Positions 1-5,834 of a stretch of 5,866 nucleotides of DNA are shown here, piece after piece. The stretch's first letter is position 1. Every line of letters starts with the position of its first letter. A program made the translations under genes and the position numbers. The stretch lies in the NCBI RefSeq assembly GCF_946885855.1, contig NZ_CAMPHH010000218.1, positions 1 to 5,866 of the forward strand, given 5' to 3'. The notes below the pieces were generated by a model. The model did not search any database and was not told the origin of the DNA. It was given only the letters and a program-made list of their open reading frames with translations. This DNA is from an uncultured Actinotalea sp. (GTDB lineage: Bacteria > Actinomycetota > Actinomycetes > Actinomycetales > Cellulomonadaceae).

Positions 1-659
1 CCCCCGCCCGGCTCCTCACCCCGCGCGACCTCGAGACGGGCCGCCGACGGGCCCGCCTCGCGCTCGGGCTGCCGGCCGACGACGACGTCGTCCTCTTCGC
101 CGGCCGGGTCCAGCCGCTCAAGGCGCCGGACGTCCTCGTCCGGGCCCTCGGCGAGCTGCGCCGGCGGGGCAGCCGTGTCCCGCGCCTGCTCGTGCTCGGA
201 GGGCCCAGCGGCAACCCGACCGCCCTGGACGACCTGCGCGTCCTCGCCCGCGACCTCGGCGTGGCCGACCGCGTCGACCTGCTGCCCCCGGTCGCCCGGG
301 CGCAGCTCGCGCGCTGGTACCGCGCGGCCGACGTCGTCGCGGTCCCCTCGCGCAGCGAGTCGTTCGGGCTGGTCGCCGCGGAGGCGCAGGCCTGCGGCAC
401 ACCGGTGGTCGCGGCCGCCGTCGGCGGGCTGCGCACCGTGGTCCGCGATGGGCAGACCGGCCGCCTCGTGCCCGGTCACGACCCGCGCGACTGGGCGACG
501 GCGCTCGGGCAGCTCCTCGGCGACCCCGCTCGTCGCGCCGCCCTGGGCCTGGGCGCCGCGCACCACGCCCGTCGCCTGGGGTGGGAGTCGGCCGCGGGCG
601 CGATCGTCGACGTCTACGACGCCTGCCGGCGGCGCGTGCCGTCCCGCGCGACGGCCTGA
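1..659 (+). CDS. mshA: D-inositol-3-phosphate glycosyltransferase (MshA), 3' part only
   Basis: The reading frame is open from base 3 to the TGA at 657-659, giving the last 218 residues of a protein whose 5' end lies outside the window. MshA transfers GlcNAc from UDP-GlcNAc to 1D-myo-inositol 3-phosphate, the first step of mycothiol synthesis in the cytosol. The visible part is the C-terminal nucleotide-sugar-binding Rossmann domain of a GT-B, GT4-family enzyme. It has [11 protein letters not shown] (visible residues 32-42; R35 and K40 are the expected diphosphate-binding pair), GGPSG (66-70) and the EX7E motif in [19 protein letters not shown] (E119 and E127), followed by VGGL and [13 protein letters not shown]. 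These signatures are characteristic of MshA rather than GT4 enzymes in general. Full-length family members have roughly 420-480 residues, so about half is visible. The gene lies upstream of gpmA in the same orientation, as in mycobacteria, but without the small YbjN-like gene often found between them. Confidence 0.9.
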   Translation, partial: PARLLTPRDLETGRRRARLALGLPADDDVVLFAGRVQPLKAPDVLVRALGELRRRGSRVPRLLVLGGPSGNPTALDDLRVLARDLGVADRVDLLPPVARAQLARWYRAADVVAVPSRSESFGLVAAEAQACGTPVVAAAVGGLRTVVRDGQTGRLVPGHDPRDWATALGQLLGDPARRAALGLGAAHHARRLGWESAAGAIVDVYDACRRRVPSRATA

Positions 660-721
660 CGGCGCCGTCGACATCAGCGGGCGTCGACCCGGCGTCACCC
701 GCGCCGGCCGGCCGTTCGGAT

Positions 722-758
722 GACGGTCCCGGCGGACCGTCGAGGCGGACGGTCCCGG
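722..758 (+). terminator. Hairpin pair downstream of mshA, possible terminator
   Basis: GACGGTCC (722-729) and GGACCGTC (734-741) form a perfect 8-bp stem with a 4-base loop, 62 bases after the mshA stop. There is no T-run, which is usual for high-GC actinobacteria. A second copy of the left arm, within the direct repeat GACGGTCCCGG (722-732 and 748-758), could pair with the same 734-741 segment across a 6-base loop. The two stems exclude each other. The simplest reading is a terminator for mshA; a role in the gpmA leader is possible but unproven. Confidence 0.45.
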
Positions 759-780
759 AGCGGGCCGCGGGCCATGCGGC

Positions 781-784
781 AGGA
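781..784 (+). promoter_or_regulatory. Ribosome binding site deciding the gpmA start
   Basis: AGGA lies 8 bases before the ATG at 793. The in-frame upstream ATG at 784 has no purine-rich site in front of it and overlaps this motif, so 793 is preferred. Confidence 0.55.
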
Positions 785-792
785 TGGCCGTC

Positions 793-1533
793 ATGACCTA
801 CACCCTCGTGCTGCTCCGCCACGGCGAGAGCGAGTGGAACGCCAAGAACCTGTTCACCGGCTGGGTGGACGTCGCGCTGTCCGAGAAGGGCGTCGAGGAG
901 GCGAAGCGCGGCGGCACCCTGCTGACGGAGGCCGGTGTGCTGCCGGACGTCGTGCACACGTCGCTGCTGCGCCGCGCGATCACCACCGCGAACCTGGCCC
1001 TCGACGCGGCCGACCGGCACTGGATCCCGGTCCGCCGCCACTGGCGTCTCAACGAGCGCCACTACGGCGCCCTCCAGGGCAAGGACAAGAAGCAGACGCT
1101 CGCCGAGTTCGGGGAGGAGCAGTTCATGCTGTGGCGCCGCTCCTACGACGTCCCGCCGCCGCCGATCGAGCTCGGCTCGGAGTTCTCCCAGGACGCGGAC
1201 CCGCGCTACGCCGACGCGCCCGTCGTGCGGACCGAGTGCCTCAAGGACGTCCTCGAGCGGGCCCTGCCGTACTGGGACAGCGACATCGTCCCGGACCTGC
1301 GCGCGGGGAGGACGGTCCTCGTCGCGGCGCACGGCAACTCGCTGCGCGCGATCATCAAGTACCTCGACGGCATCGACGACGAGACGATCGCCGGCCTCAA
1401 CGTGCCGACCGGCATCCCGCTCGTCTACGAGCTGGACGAGGAGACCCTCGAGCCGGTGACGCCGGGCGGGAAGTACCTCGACGCGGAGGCCGCCGCAGCA
1501 GCGATCCAGGCGGTCGCGAACCAGGGTCGCTGA
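793..1533 (+). CDS. gpmA: 2,3-bisphosphoglycerate-dependent phosphoglycerate mutase
   Basis: This enzyme interconverts 3-phosphoglycerate and 2-phosphoglycerate in glycolysis and gluconeogenesis, using a phosphohistidine intermediate primed by 2,3-bisphosphoglycerate. From the ATG at 793 it has 246 residues, close to the usual 245-250 of the dimeric/tetrameric cofactor-dependent class. The phosphohistidine motif [10 protein letters not shown] contains H10. [13 protein letters not shown] contains the proton-donor glutamate E88. The second catalytic histidine, H180, is in [33 protein letters not shown] and the flexible tail ending in ANQGR are also typical. An in-frame ATG at 784 would add three residues (MAV), but the AGGA at 781-784 is placed for 793. 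No convincing -10 box is seen in the 133-bp upstream gap, so expression may start there or continue from mshA. The gene (gpm1 in mycobacteria) lies between mshA and senX3-regX3, a recurring actinobacterial order with no obvious functional link to phosphate control. Confidence 0.97.
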   Translation: MTYTLVLLRHGESEWNAKNLFTGWVDVALSEKGVEEAKRGGTLLTEAGVLPDVVHTSLLRRAITTANLALDAADRHWIPVRRHWRLNERHYGALQGKDKKQTLAEFGEEQFMLWRRSYDVPPPPIELGSEFSQDADPRYADAPVVRTECLKDVLERALPYWDSDIVPDLRAGRTVLVAAHGNSLRAIIKYLDGIDDETIAGLNVPTGIPLVYELDEETLEPVTPGGKYLDAEAAAAAIQAVANQGR

Positions 1534-1545
1534 ACCGCCGCACGA

Positions 1546-1590
1546 CGACGGACGGCCCGTCACCTCGCACGAGGTGACGGGCCGTCGTCG
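1546..1590. terminator. Strong hairpin between convergent gpmA and phoU
   Basis: A perfect 16-bp stem (1551-1566 with 1571-1586) closes on a 4-base loop (GCAC). It can extend outward by four more pairs (1546-1549 with 1587-1590) if G1550 is bulged. It begins 13 bases after the gpmA stop and lies about 40 bases beyond the phoU stop on the other strand. It is symmetric and has no T-run, so it most likely serves as a bidirectional terminator keeping the two convergent transcripts apart. Confidence 0.8.
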
Positions 1591-1630
1591 GTCCTGCGGC
1601 AGTCCGCCGTGGCCGGCCGCCGCCGGGGCG

Positions 1631-2287
1631 TCAGAGACCGGAGTGCTCGTCGAACTCCCCGGTGACCAGGTAGACGATGCGGCGCGCCACGGACACGCCG
1701 TGGTCGCCGAACCGCTCGTAGTACCGGCCCAGCAGCGTGACGTCGACGACCTGCTGCGACGTCAGCGTGAAGTCCCCGCCGAGCGTCGCGGCGAACGTCT
1801 GGTGGTGCAGCCGGTCGAGCAGGTCGTCGTCCCGCTCGATCTCCTCCGCGAGCTCCAGGTCGTGGGAGCCGAGCACGGTCGTGACGCGCTGGGCGACGCG
1901 GACGGCACCCTCGTGCATCTGCCGGAACAGCGGCTCCAGCTCGTCCGGCATCGCCCTGCCGGGGTAGCGCAGGCGCGCGACCTCGGCGACGTGGCGCGCC
2001 AGGTCGCCCATGCGCTCGAGCGACGCGCTCATGCGCAGCGCGGTGACGACGATGCGCAGGTCCCGGGCGACGGGCTGCTGCTGCGCCAGGAGCGCGATGC
2101 AGCGCTCGTCGAGGTCACGCTCGATGGCGTCGATGGTGCTGTCGTCGGCGATGACGTTCTCAGCCAGGGCCACGTCGCCCTCCAGGAGCGCCGTCCCTGC
2201 CGACGAGATCGCCGACTCGACCAGCCGGCTCATCGCCTGGAGGTCCTCGCCGAGCTGGGTGAGCTCGGCCGTGAAGATGTCCCGCAT
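1631..2287 (-). CDS. phoU: Phosphate signalling regulator PhoU
   Basis: This 218-residue protein is a normal-length PhoU made of two tandem three-helix bundle repeats. PhoU is a peripheral cytoplasmic protein that couples the Pst phosphate transporter to the phosphate-sensing kinase, keeping the kinase in its inhibitory state when phosphate is plentiful. It begins MRDIFTAELTQLGEDL. The paired metal-binding E/DxxxD-type motifs are visible: ERMGDLARHVAEVA (ERMGD at 91-95) in the first repeat and YERFGDHGVSVARRIVYLVTGE (ERFGD at 191-195) in the second. The start is set by the ATG at 2287-2285 with an SD-like GAGGG (2297-2293) 5 bases upstream. The open frame continues upstream through the antisense of senX3, but that extension is GC-rich shadow. 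It is transcribed divergently from senX3-regX3 as in Streptomyces, not placed after pstB as in E. coli. Phosphate-box repeats in the shared upstream region suggest RegX3 control. Confidence 0.95.
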   Translation of the reverse strand: MRDIFTAELTQLGEDLQAMSRLVESAISSAGTALLEGDVALAENVIADDSTIDAIERDLDERCIALLAQQQPVARDLRIVVTALRMSASLERMGDLARHVAEVARLRYPGRAMPDELEPLFRQMHEGAVRVAQRVTTVLGSHDLELAEEIERDDDLLDRLHHQTFAATLGGDFTLTSQQVVDVTLLGRYYERFGDHGVSVARRIVYLVTGEFDEHSGL

Positions 2288-2315
2288 CAGTTCCCTCTCG
2301 TCGCAGTGCCGGGAC

Positions 2316-2370
2316 AGGGTCCCAGCGCCGGGTGAACGCCTCCGGTCCGGACGGTGAACATCTGGTGCCC
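2316..2370 (-). promoter_or_regulatory. PHO-box/RegX3-type repeats and candidate phoU promoter
   Basis: On the minus strand GTTCACC occurs twice, at 2359-2353 and 2337-2331, exactly 22 bp apart (two 11-bp steps). A partial unit, GGGCACC, sits one further step out at 2370-2364; the middle position (2348-2342) is poorly conserved. Nine bases after the last unit comes GACCCT (2321-2316), a weak match to the TANNNT -10 form. It would start transcription near 2309 and give a phoU leader of about 22 bases. The 9-base gap equals that at the pstS promoter. The match to PhoP/RegX3 sites is from family knowledge; binding and direction of effect are inferred. Confidence 0.6.
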
Positions 2371-2419
2371 CGGAGGCGACGGCACCCGTGGCGTGGCGCC
2401 CGACCCCTGCTCGCGAACA

Positions 2420-2432
2420 TACCCTGACCTGG
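2420..2432 (+). promoter_or_regulatory. Candidate leaderless promoter of senX3
   Basis: TACCCT at 2420-2425 matches the actinobacterial -10 form TANNNT. Counting 7 bases from its last T puts +1 at 2432, the first base of the GTG start codon. No ribosome binding site precedes that GTG. Promoter and start codon together fit a leaderless mRNA. No good -35 element is visible. Confidence 0.5.
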
Positions 2433-3667
2433 TGATCGAGGTTCCGCTCGCCGACGGCGTGGCTGCCGTCCTCCTCGCGACCGTCGTGCTGCTCGCGGGA
2501 GCCGTGGGCGCGGTCCTCGGCGCGCGGTCGGCCCGCCGCGCCGGCCGGAGGCCCGGGGCGTCGTCGTCGGCGGTCGCGGACGGGCTGGACCGCGGCGCGA
2601 CGGAGGTGCTCGCCGCACTGCGCTCGGCCGCCGTCGTCGCCGAGACGAACGGGCGGGTGGTCCGCGCGAGCCCGACGGCGCGCACGGTCGGGCTGGTCCG
2701 GGACGACCGCTTCCAGCACGCGGTGCTCGAGCGGATGGTGCTCGACGTGGCCGCGGACGGCCGCGTCCGGGACGAGGAGCTCGGGCTGCCCCGCAGCGTC
2801 GTCGGCGGGGGGACGCTCGTCATGCAGGTGCGGGTCGCGATGCTCGGCGACCACCACGTCCTCCTGCTCGCGGAGGACCGGACGGAGGCGCACCGGCTCG
2901 AGGCGATCCGGCGGGACTTCGTGGTGAACATCTCCCACGAGCTCAAGACCCCGGTGGGCGCGCTCGCGCTGCTGTCCGAGACCGTCCAGGACGCGGCGGA
3001 CGACCCGGACGCCGTCCGGCGCTTCTCCGGGCGCATGCAGACCGAGGCGGCCCGCCTGGCCGCGCTCGTGCAGGAGGTCATCCAGCTCTCCCGCCTCCAG
3101 GTCGCCGACCCCCTCGTCGCGGCGACCCCGGTCGTCCTCGCCGACGTCGTCCAGGAGGCGGCCGACCGCGCCCGCACCGCCGCGGCCGGCAAGGAGATCG
3201 AGGTCGACGTCGGCCCGGTCCCGCGCGGCGCCGTCGTCCTCGGCTCCCACGACCTGCTCGTCACCGCCGTGCGCAACCTCCTGGACAACGCCGTCGCCTA
3301 CTCCGAGCAGGGCACGCGGGTCGCCGTCGGCACGACGCTGCGGCCCGAGGCGGACGCCGTCGAGGTCGCGGTCGTGGACCAGGGCATCGGCATCCCGACG
3401 GACGCGCTGCCCCGCCTCTTCGAGCGCTTCTACCGGGTGGACCCGGCGCGCTCGCGGGAGACGGGCGGGACGGGCCTGGGTCTGTCCATCGTCAAGCACG
3501 TGGTCGCCGACCACGGCGGCGAGGTCTCCGTGTGGTCGCAGCCCGGCCACGGCTCGACCTTCACCGTCCGGCTGCCCCTGGCCCCCGACGTCCTCACCGA
3601 CGACGACACCACCCGCGACGGGCCCGCGCCCGAGATCCCCGCCACCGACGAAGGAGCAGCACCATGA
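2432..3667 (+). CDS. senX3: Phosphate-sensing histidine kinase, SenX3/PhoR type
   Basis: From the GTG at 2432 this is a 411-residue kinase, close to mycobacterial SenX3 (410). It autophosphorylates on histidine and passes the phosphate to the response regulator encoded next to it. One hydrophobic segment (about 8-30) follows a seven-residue N-terminus, so there is no real extracytoplasmic sensor. Residues about 55-150 look like a degenerate PAS region. The dimerisation/phosphoacceptor motif RRDFVVNISHELKTPVGA carries H169. The ATPase domain shows the N box RNLLDNAVAYS (N282, N286), G1 VVDQGIGI (D316, G318, G320), the F box LFERFYR and G2 GGTGLGLSIVKH (345-356). The C-terminal tail (about 384-411) is acidic and disordered-looking. 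A start at GTG 2354 would add 26 non-hydrophobic residues and fall inside a PHO-box unit, so it was not chosen. The stop overlaps regX3 by 4 bp (ATGA), implying translational coupling. Lack of an external sensor fits signalling through PstSCAB and PhoU. Confidence 0.95.
   Translation: MIEVPLADGVAAVLLATVVLLAGAVGAVLGARSARRAGRRPGASSSAVADGLDRGATEVLAALRSAAVVAETNGRVVRASPTARTVGLVRDDRFQHAVLERMVLDVAADGRVRDEELGLPRSVVGGGTLVMQVRVAMLGDHHVLLLAEDRTEAHRLEAIRRDFVVNISHELKTPVGALALLSETVQDAADDPDAVRRFSGRMQTEAARLAALVQEVIQLSRLQVADPLVAATPVVLADVVQEAADRARTAAAGKEIEVDVGPVPRGAVVLGSHDLLVTAVRNLLDNAVAYSEQGTRVAVGTTLRPEADAVEVAVVDQGIGIPTDALPRLFERFYRVDPARSRETGGTGLGLSIVKHVVADHGGEVSVWSQPGHGSTFTVRLPLAPDVLTDDDTTRDGPAPEIPATDEGAAP
3651..3656 (+). 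promoter_or_regulatory. Strong ribosome binding site of regX3
   Basis: AAGGAG sits 7 bases before the ATG at 3664, inside the last codons of senX3. It is close to the ideal anti-SD complement and fixes the regX3 start, ruling out the longer open frame that begins at 3532. Confidence 0.85.
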
Positions 3668-4362
3668 CCCGGATCCTCGTGGTGGAGGACGAGGAGTCCT
3701 ACCGCGACCCCCTGTCGTACCTCCTGCGCAAGGAGGGCTACGACGTCTCCGTCGCTGCGGACGGCCCGGCCGCCCTGGAGGAGTTCGACCGCGGCGGCGC
3801 GGACCTCGTGCTGCTGGACGTCATGCTGCCCGGGCTGTCGGGCACGGAGGTGATCCTGCGCCTGCGGCAGCGCAGCAGCGTCCCCGTCATCATGCTCACC
3901 GCCAAGGACTCCGAGATCGACAAGGTCGTCGGCCTCGAGCTCGGCGCGGACGACTACGTCACGAAGCCCTACTCCTCCCGCGAGCTGCTGGCCCGGGTCA
4001 AGGCGGTGCTGCGCCGGCGGTCCGAGCCGGCCGAGGACGAGGAGGAGCAGGTCCTCGTCGTCGGCGGCCTGCGGCTGGACCCGGATCGGCACGTCGTCGA
4101 CGTGGACGGCGAGCGGACCTCCTTCCCGCTCAAGGAGTTCGAGCTGCTCGAGCTGCTCCTGCGCAACGCCGGCCGCGTGCTCACCCGCCGCCAGATCATC
4201 GACCGCGTCTGGGGCTCGGACTACGTCGGGGACACCAAGACGCTCGACGTCCACGTCAAGCGTGTCCGCGCGAAGATCGAGAAGGACCCGGGTGAGCCGG
4301 TCCGCCTGCTCACCGTCCGCGGCCTGGGCTACAAGCTCGCCGACGACGACGCCGCGCGCTGA
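3664..4362 (+). CDS. regX3: Phosphate response regulator, RegX3/PhoP type (OmpR family)
   Basis: This 232-residue transcription factor is the partner of the kinase just upstream; mycobacterial RegX3 has 227. The receiver domain (about 1-118) has the acidic pocket VEDEES (E8, D9, E10), phosphoacceptor D52 in LLDVMLPG, T79 in IMLTA, Y98, and K101 in the DDYVTKPYSSREL segment. All key residues are present, so it should be phosphorylated normally. The winged-helix DNA-binding domain (about 128-228) includes FPLKEFELLELLLRNAGRVLTR, the recognition-helix region TKTLDVHVKRVRAKIE (191-206), and the wing VRGLGYKL. ATGA overlap with senX3 and a strong AAGGAG site imply efficient coupled translation. 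Its likely targets in this window are the GTTCACC repeats before pstS, in the phoU-senX3 gap and downstream of pstS. No clear terminator follows before the pstS promoter, so some read-through into pstS is possible. Confidence 0.96.
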   Translation: MTRILVVEDEESYRDPLSYLLRKEGYDVSVAADGPAALEEFDRGGADLVLLDVMLPGLSGTEVILRLRQRSSVPVIMLTAKDSEIDKVVGLELGADDYVTKPYSSRELLARVKAVLRRRSEPAEDEEEQVLVVGGLRLDPDRHVVDVDGERTSFPLKEFELLELLLRNAGRVLTRRQIIDRVWGSDYVGDTKTLDVHVKRVRAKIEKDPGEPVRLLTVRGLGYKLADDDAAR

Positions 4363-4386
4363 GCCGCTCACGAACGTCCGACGGCC

Positions 4387-4430
4387 GTTCACCGGCCGTT
4401 CAGCGGTCCCTGGGGATCCGGTCACCCGGC
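4387..4430 (+). promoter_or_regulatory. PHO-box/RegX3-type repeat array upstream of pstS
   Basis: Eleven-base units start at 4387 (GTTCACCGGCC), 4398 (GTTCAGCGGTC) and 4420 (GGTCACCCGGC). The unit at 4409 is degenerate, so three of four phased positions fit the G(G/T)TCACC core. A looser GCTCACG lies at 4366, one base out of phase. The array ends 5 bases before the candidate -10 and covers the -35 position, the arrangement expected for activation by an OmpR-family phosphate regulator. Confidence 0.75.
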
Positions 4431-4435
4431 CTCCC

Positions 4436-4441
4436 TAGCGT
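4436..4441 (+). promoter_or_regulatory. Candidate -10 box of pstS
   Basis: TAGCGT matches TANNNT directly downstream of the phosphate-box array and predicts transcription from about 4448-4449. The resulting leader of about 55 bases contains a 7-bp hairpin (CCGCCGG 4457-4463 with CCGGCGG 4471-4477) and an AGGA ribosome site at 4489-4492, 10 bases before the GTG. Confidence 0.55.
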
Positions 4442-4502
4442 CGCCGTCGACATCGACCGCCGGTACCCGGCCGGCGGCACGACGCGACAGGACGGAACAC
4501 CC

Positions 4503-5618
4503 GTGAAGCTTCAGCGCACGAGCCGCATGGCCCCCCTCGCCGCTCTGGGCGTGCTGGCACTGACCCTCACCGCGTGCGGCTCCGACGCCGCCACGGACGA
4601 CGCGACGACCGACTCGGAGCAGGGCACGACGGAGGACGGCGGCGGGCTCAGCGGCCAGATCGCCGGCGCGGGCGCCAGCTCGCAGGAGGCGGCCATGCAG
4701 GCCTGGATCGCCGGCTTCCAGGCCGCGAACCCGGACGTCACCGTGGCGTACGACCCGGTGGGCTCCGGCGGTGGCCGGACGCAGTTCGTGGAGGGCGGTA
4801 CGGACTTCGGCGGGACCGACGCGGCCCTGGACGAGGAGGAGTCGGCCCTCGGCGCCGAGCGCTGCGCGCCGGGCGAGGTCGCCGAGCTGCCGCTGTACAT
4901 CTCGCCGATCGCCGTGGTCTTCAACCTGCCCGGCATCGACTCCCTGAACATGGCTCCCGAGACCATCGCCGCGATCTTCAACGGCGACATCACGCAGTGG
5001 AACGCGCCGGAGATCGCCGCGGACAACCCCGACGTCGAGCTGCCCGACCTGGCCATCACGCCGGTCAACCGCTCGGACGAGTCCGGCACGACCGAGAACT
5101 TCGTCGAGTACCTCTCGGCCGCGGCCGGCGAGGCCTGGCCGCACGAGGTCAGCGGCGACTGGCCCATCACGGGCACCCAGTCCGCGCAGGGCAACTCCGG
5201 CGTCGTCCAGACGGTCCAGGGCGCCGAGGGCGCGATCACCTACGCCGACGCGTCGCGCGCCGGCACGCTCGGTACCGTTGCCGTGGGCGTCGGCGACGAG
5301 TTCGTGCCCTTCTCCACCGAGGCTGCCGCCGCGGTCGTCGACGTCTCCCCGCTCGCCGAGGGCCGTGGTGAGGCGAGCCTCGTCCGCGAGCTCGAGCGCG
5401 ACACCGAGGAGTCGGGCACCTACCCGATCGTCCTCATCTCCTACACGCTGGCCTGCACCGCGTACGACGACCCGGCCGACGCCGAGCTCGTCAAGGCCTT
5501 CATCACCTACGTGGCGAGCGAGGAGGGCCAGGAGCAGGCGGCCGGTGCGGCCGGCTCCGCCCCGATCTCCGACGAGATGCGGGCGAACGTCATGGAGATC
5601 GTCGAGTCGATCTCCTGA
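4503..5618 (+). CDS. pstS: Phosphate-binding lipoprotein of the Pst ABC transporter
   Basis: This 371-residue lipoprotein is the high-affinity phosphate receptor that delivers phosphate to PstC/PstA. It starts at GTG 4503 with basic residues (MKLQRTSR), a hydrophobic stretch (about 9-21) and the lipobox LTAC with C25, so it should be lipid-anchored on the outer face of the membrane. Residues 27-50 are a flexible Asp/Thr/Ser/Gly linker. Phosphate-ligand loops follow in the expected order: GAGASSQ (55-61), GSGGGRTQF (87-95), GGTDAAL (103-109) and NRSDESGTTENF (189-200), the last being the strongest PstS signature. C121 and C318 could form a disulfide. The length is typical of actinobacterial PstS. 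The start is supported by AGGA at 4489-4492; an internal Met at residue 9 would lose the basic signal-peptide region. The gene has its own phosphate-box promoter and is followed by two hairpins, which suggests it is expressed at a higher level than the permease genes. Confidence 0.96.
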   Translation: MKLQRTSRMAPLAALGVLALTLTACGSDAATDDATTDSEQGTTEDGGGLSGQIAGAGASSQEAAMQAWIAGFQAANPDVTVAYDPVGSGGGRTQFVEGGTDFGGTDAALDEEESALGAERCAPGEVAELPLYISPIAVVFNLPGIDSLNMAPETIAAIFNGDITQWNAPEIAADNPDVELPDLAITPVNRSDESGTTENFVEYLSAAAGEAWPHEVSGDWPITGTQSAQGNSGVVQTVQGAEGAITYADASRAGTLGTVAVGVGDEFVPFSTEAAAAVVDVSPLAEGRGEASLVRELERDTEESGTYPIVLISYTLACTAYDDPADAELVKAFITYVASEEGQEQAAGAAGSAPISDEMRANVMEIVESIS

Positions 5619-5625
5619 GACCGGC

Positions 5626-5657
5626 GCGCCGGCCGCCCCGGGGGGAGCGGCCGGCGC
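5626..5657 (+). terminator. First hairpin after pstS
   Basis: An 11-bp perfect GC-only stem (5626-5636 with 5647-5657) encloses a 10-base loop and starts 7 bases after the pstS stop. No T-run follows. It could stabilise the pstS 3' end or contribute to termination. The 12-base palindrome CCGGCGCGCCGG (5621-5632) overlaps the left arm and is probably incidental. Confidence 0.55.
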
Positions 5658-5667
5658 CGCCACAGCA

Positions 5668-5704
5668 CGACGGCCGGTGGTCCCGAGCGGACCACCGGCC
5701 GTCG
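5668..5704 (+). terminator. Second, stronger hairpin after pstS
   Basis: A perfect 16-bp stem (5668-5683 with 5689-5704) closes on a 5-base loop (CGAGC). It is about 50 bases after the pstS stop and 31 bases before the next phosphate-box. There is no T-run, as in the other hairpins here. It is the best candidate for the end, or partial end, of the pstS transcript. Confidence 0.75.
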
Positions 5705-5734
5705 CGCGTCCGGGCGCGGAAGTCTTCGTCCCCC

Positions 5735-5763
5735 GTTCACCTGCCGTTCACCTTGCGGCGACC
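5735..5763 (+). promoter_or_regulatory. Second PHO-box array, upstream of presumed pstC
   Basis: Two perfect GTTCACC units start at 5735 and 5746, exactly 11 bp apart (GTTCACCTGCC then GTTCACCTTGC). A weaker third unit, GGCGACC, is in phase at 5757. This is the cleanest phosphate-box in the window. Its place beyond the pstS hairpins indicates a separate regulated start for the permease genes. Confidence 0.75.
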
Positions 5764-5782
5764 CCGGGGTAGGGCACGCTCG

Positions 5783-5788
5783 TACTGT
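5783..5788 (+). promoter_or_regulatory. Candidate -10 box of presumed pstC
   Basis: TACTGT matches TANNNT and predicts a start near G5795, leaving a leader of about 40 bases before the GTG at 5835. The distance from the third phosphate-box unit is 19 bases, longer than the 9 bases at pstS unless a degenerate fourth unit at 5768 also counts. Confidence 0.45.
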
Positions 5789-5834
5789 TGACCCGGCCGT
5801 GATCCCGGCCGAGACCGACACCGAACGGAGAGCC

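Noticed and set aside
118..1563. 481-residue minus-strand open frame over mshA and gpmA
   Set aside because: It is opposite two well-supported genes, is rich in Arg/Gly/Ala, and shows no recognisable domain or ribosome site.
2354..2431. N-terminal extension of the kinase from GTG 2354
   Set aside because: The extra 26 residues are not hydrophobic, the start codon lies within a phosphate-box unit, no ribosome site precedes it, and 411 residues already matches the family length.
2923..2933. Another copy of GGTGAACATCT inside the kinase gene, identical to 2353-2363
   Set aside because: It encodes the conserved VNIS before the active-site histidine and has no phased neighbour, so it is most likely coincidence.
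2288..3550. Long antisense open frame continuous with phoU through the kinase gene
   Set aside because: Such frames are common opposite high-GC genes because stop codons are rare. The extension has low-complexity Arg/Asp/Ala composition, and PhoU has its own ATG and ribosome site at 2287.
4372..4390. Inverted repeat GAACG...CGTTC just after regX3 as a terminator
   Set aside because: The stem is only 5 bp with a 9-base loop and overlaps the phosphate-box array, which explains these bases better.
5621..5632. Palindrome CCGGCGCGCCGG after pstS
   Set aside because: It has no loop and overlaps a better 11-bp hairpin. Short GC palindromes are expected at this base composition.
4422..5663. 413-residue minus-strand open frame over pstS
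   Set aside because: It is a shadow of pstS with biased composition, and it would begin inside the hairpin region downstream of pstS.
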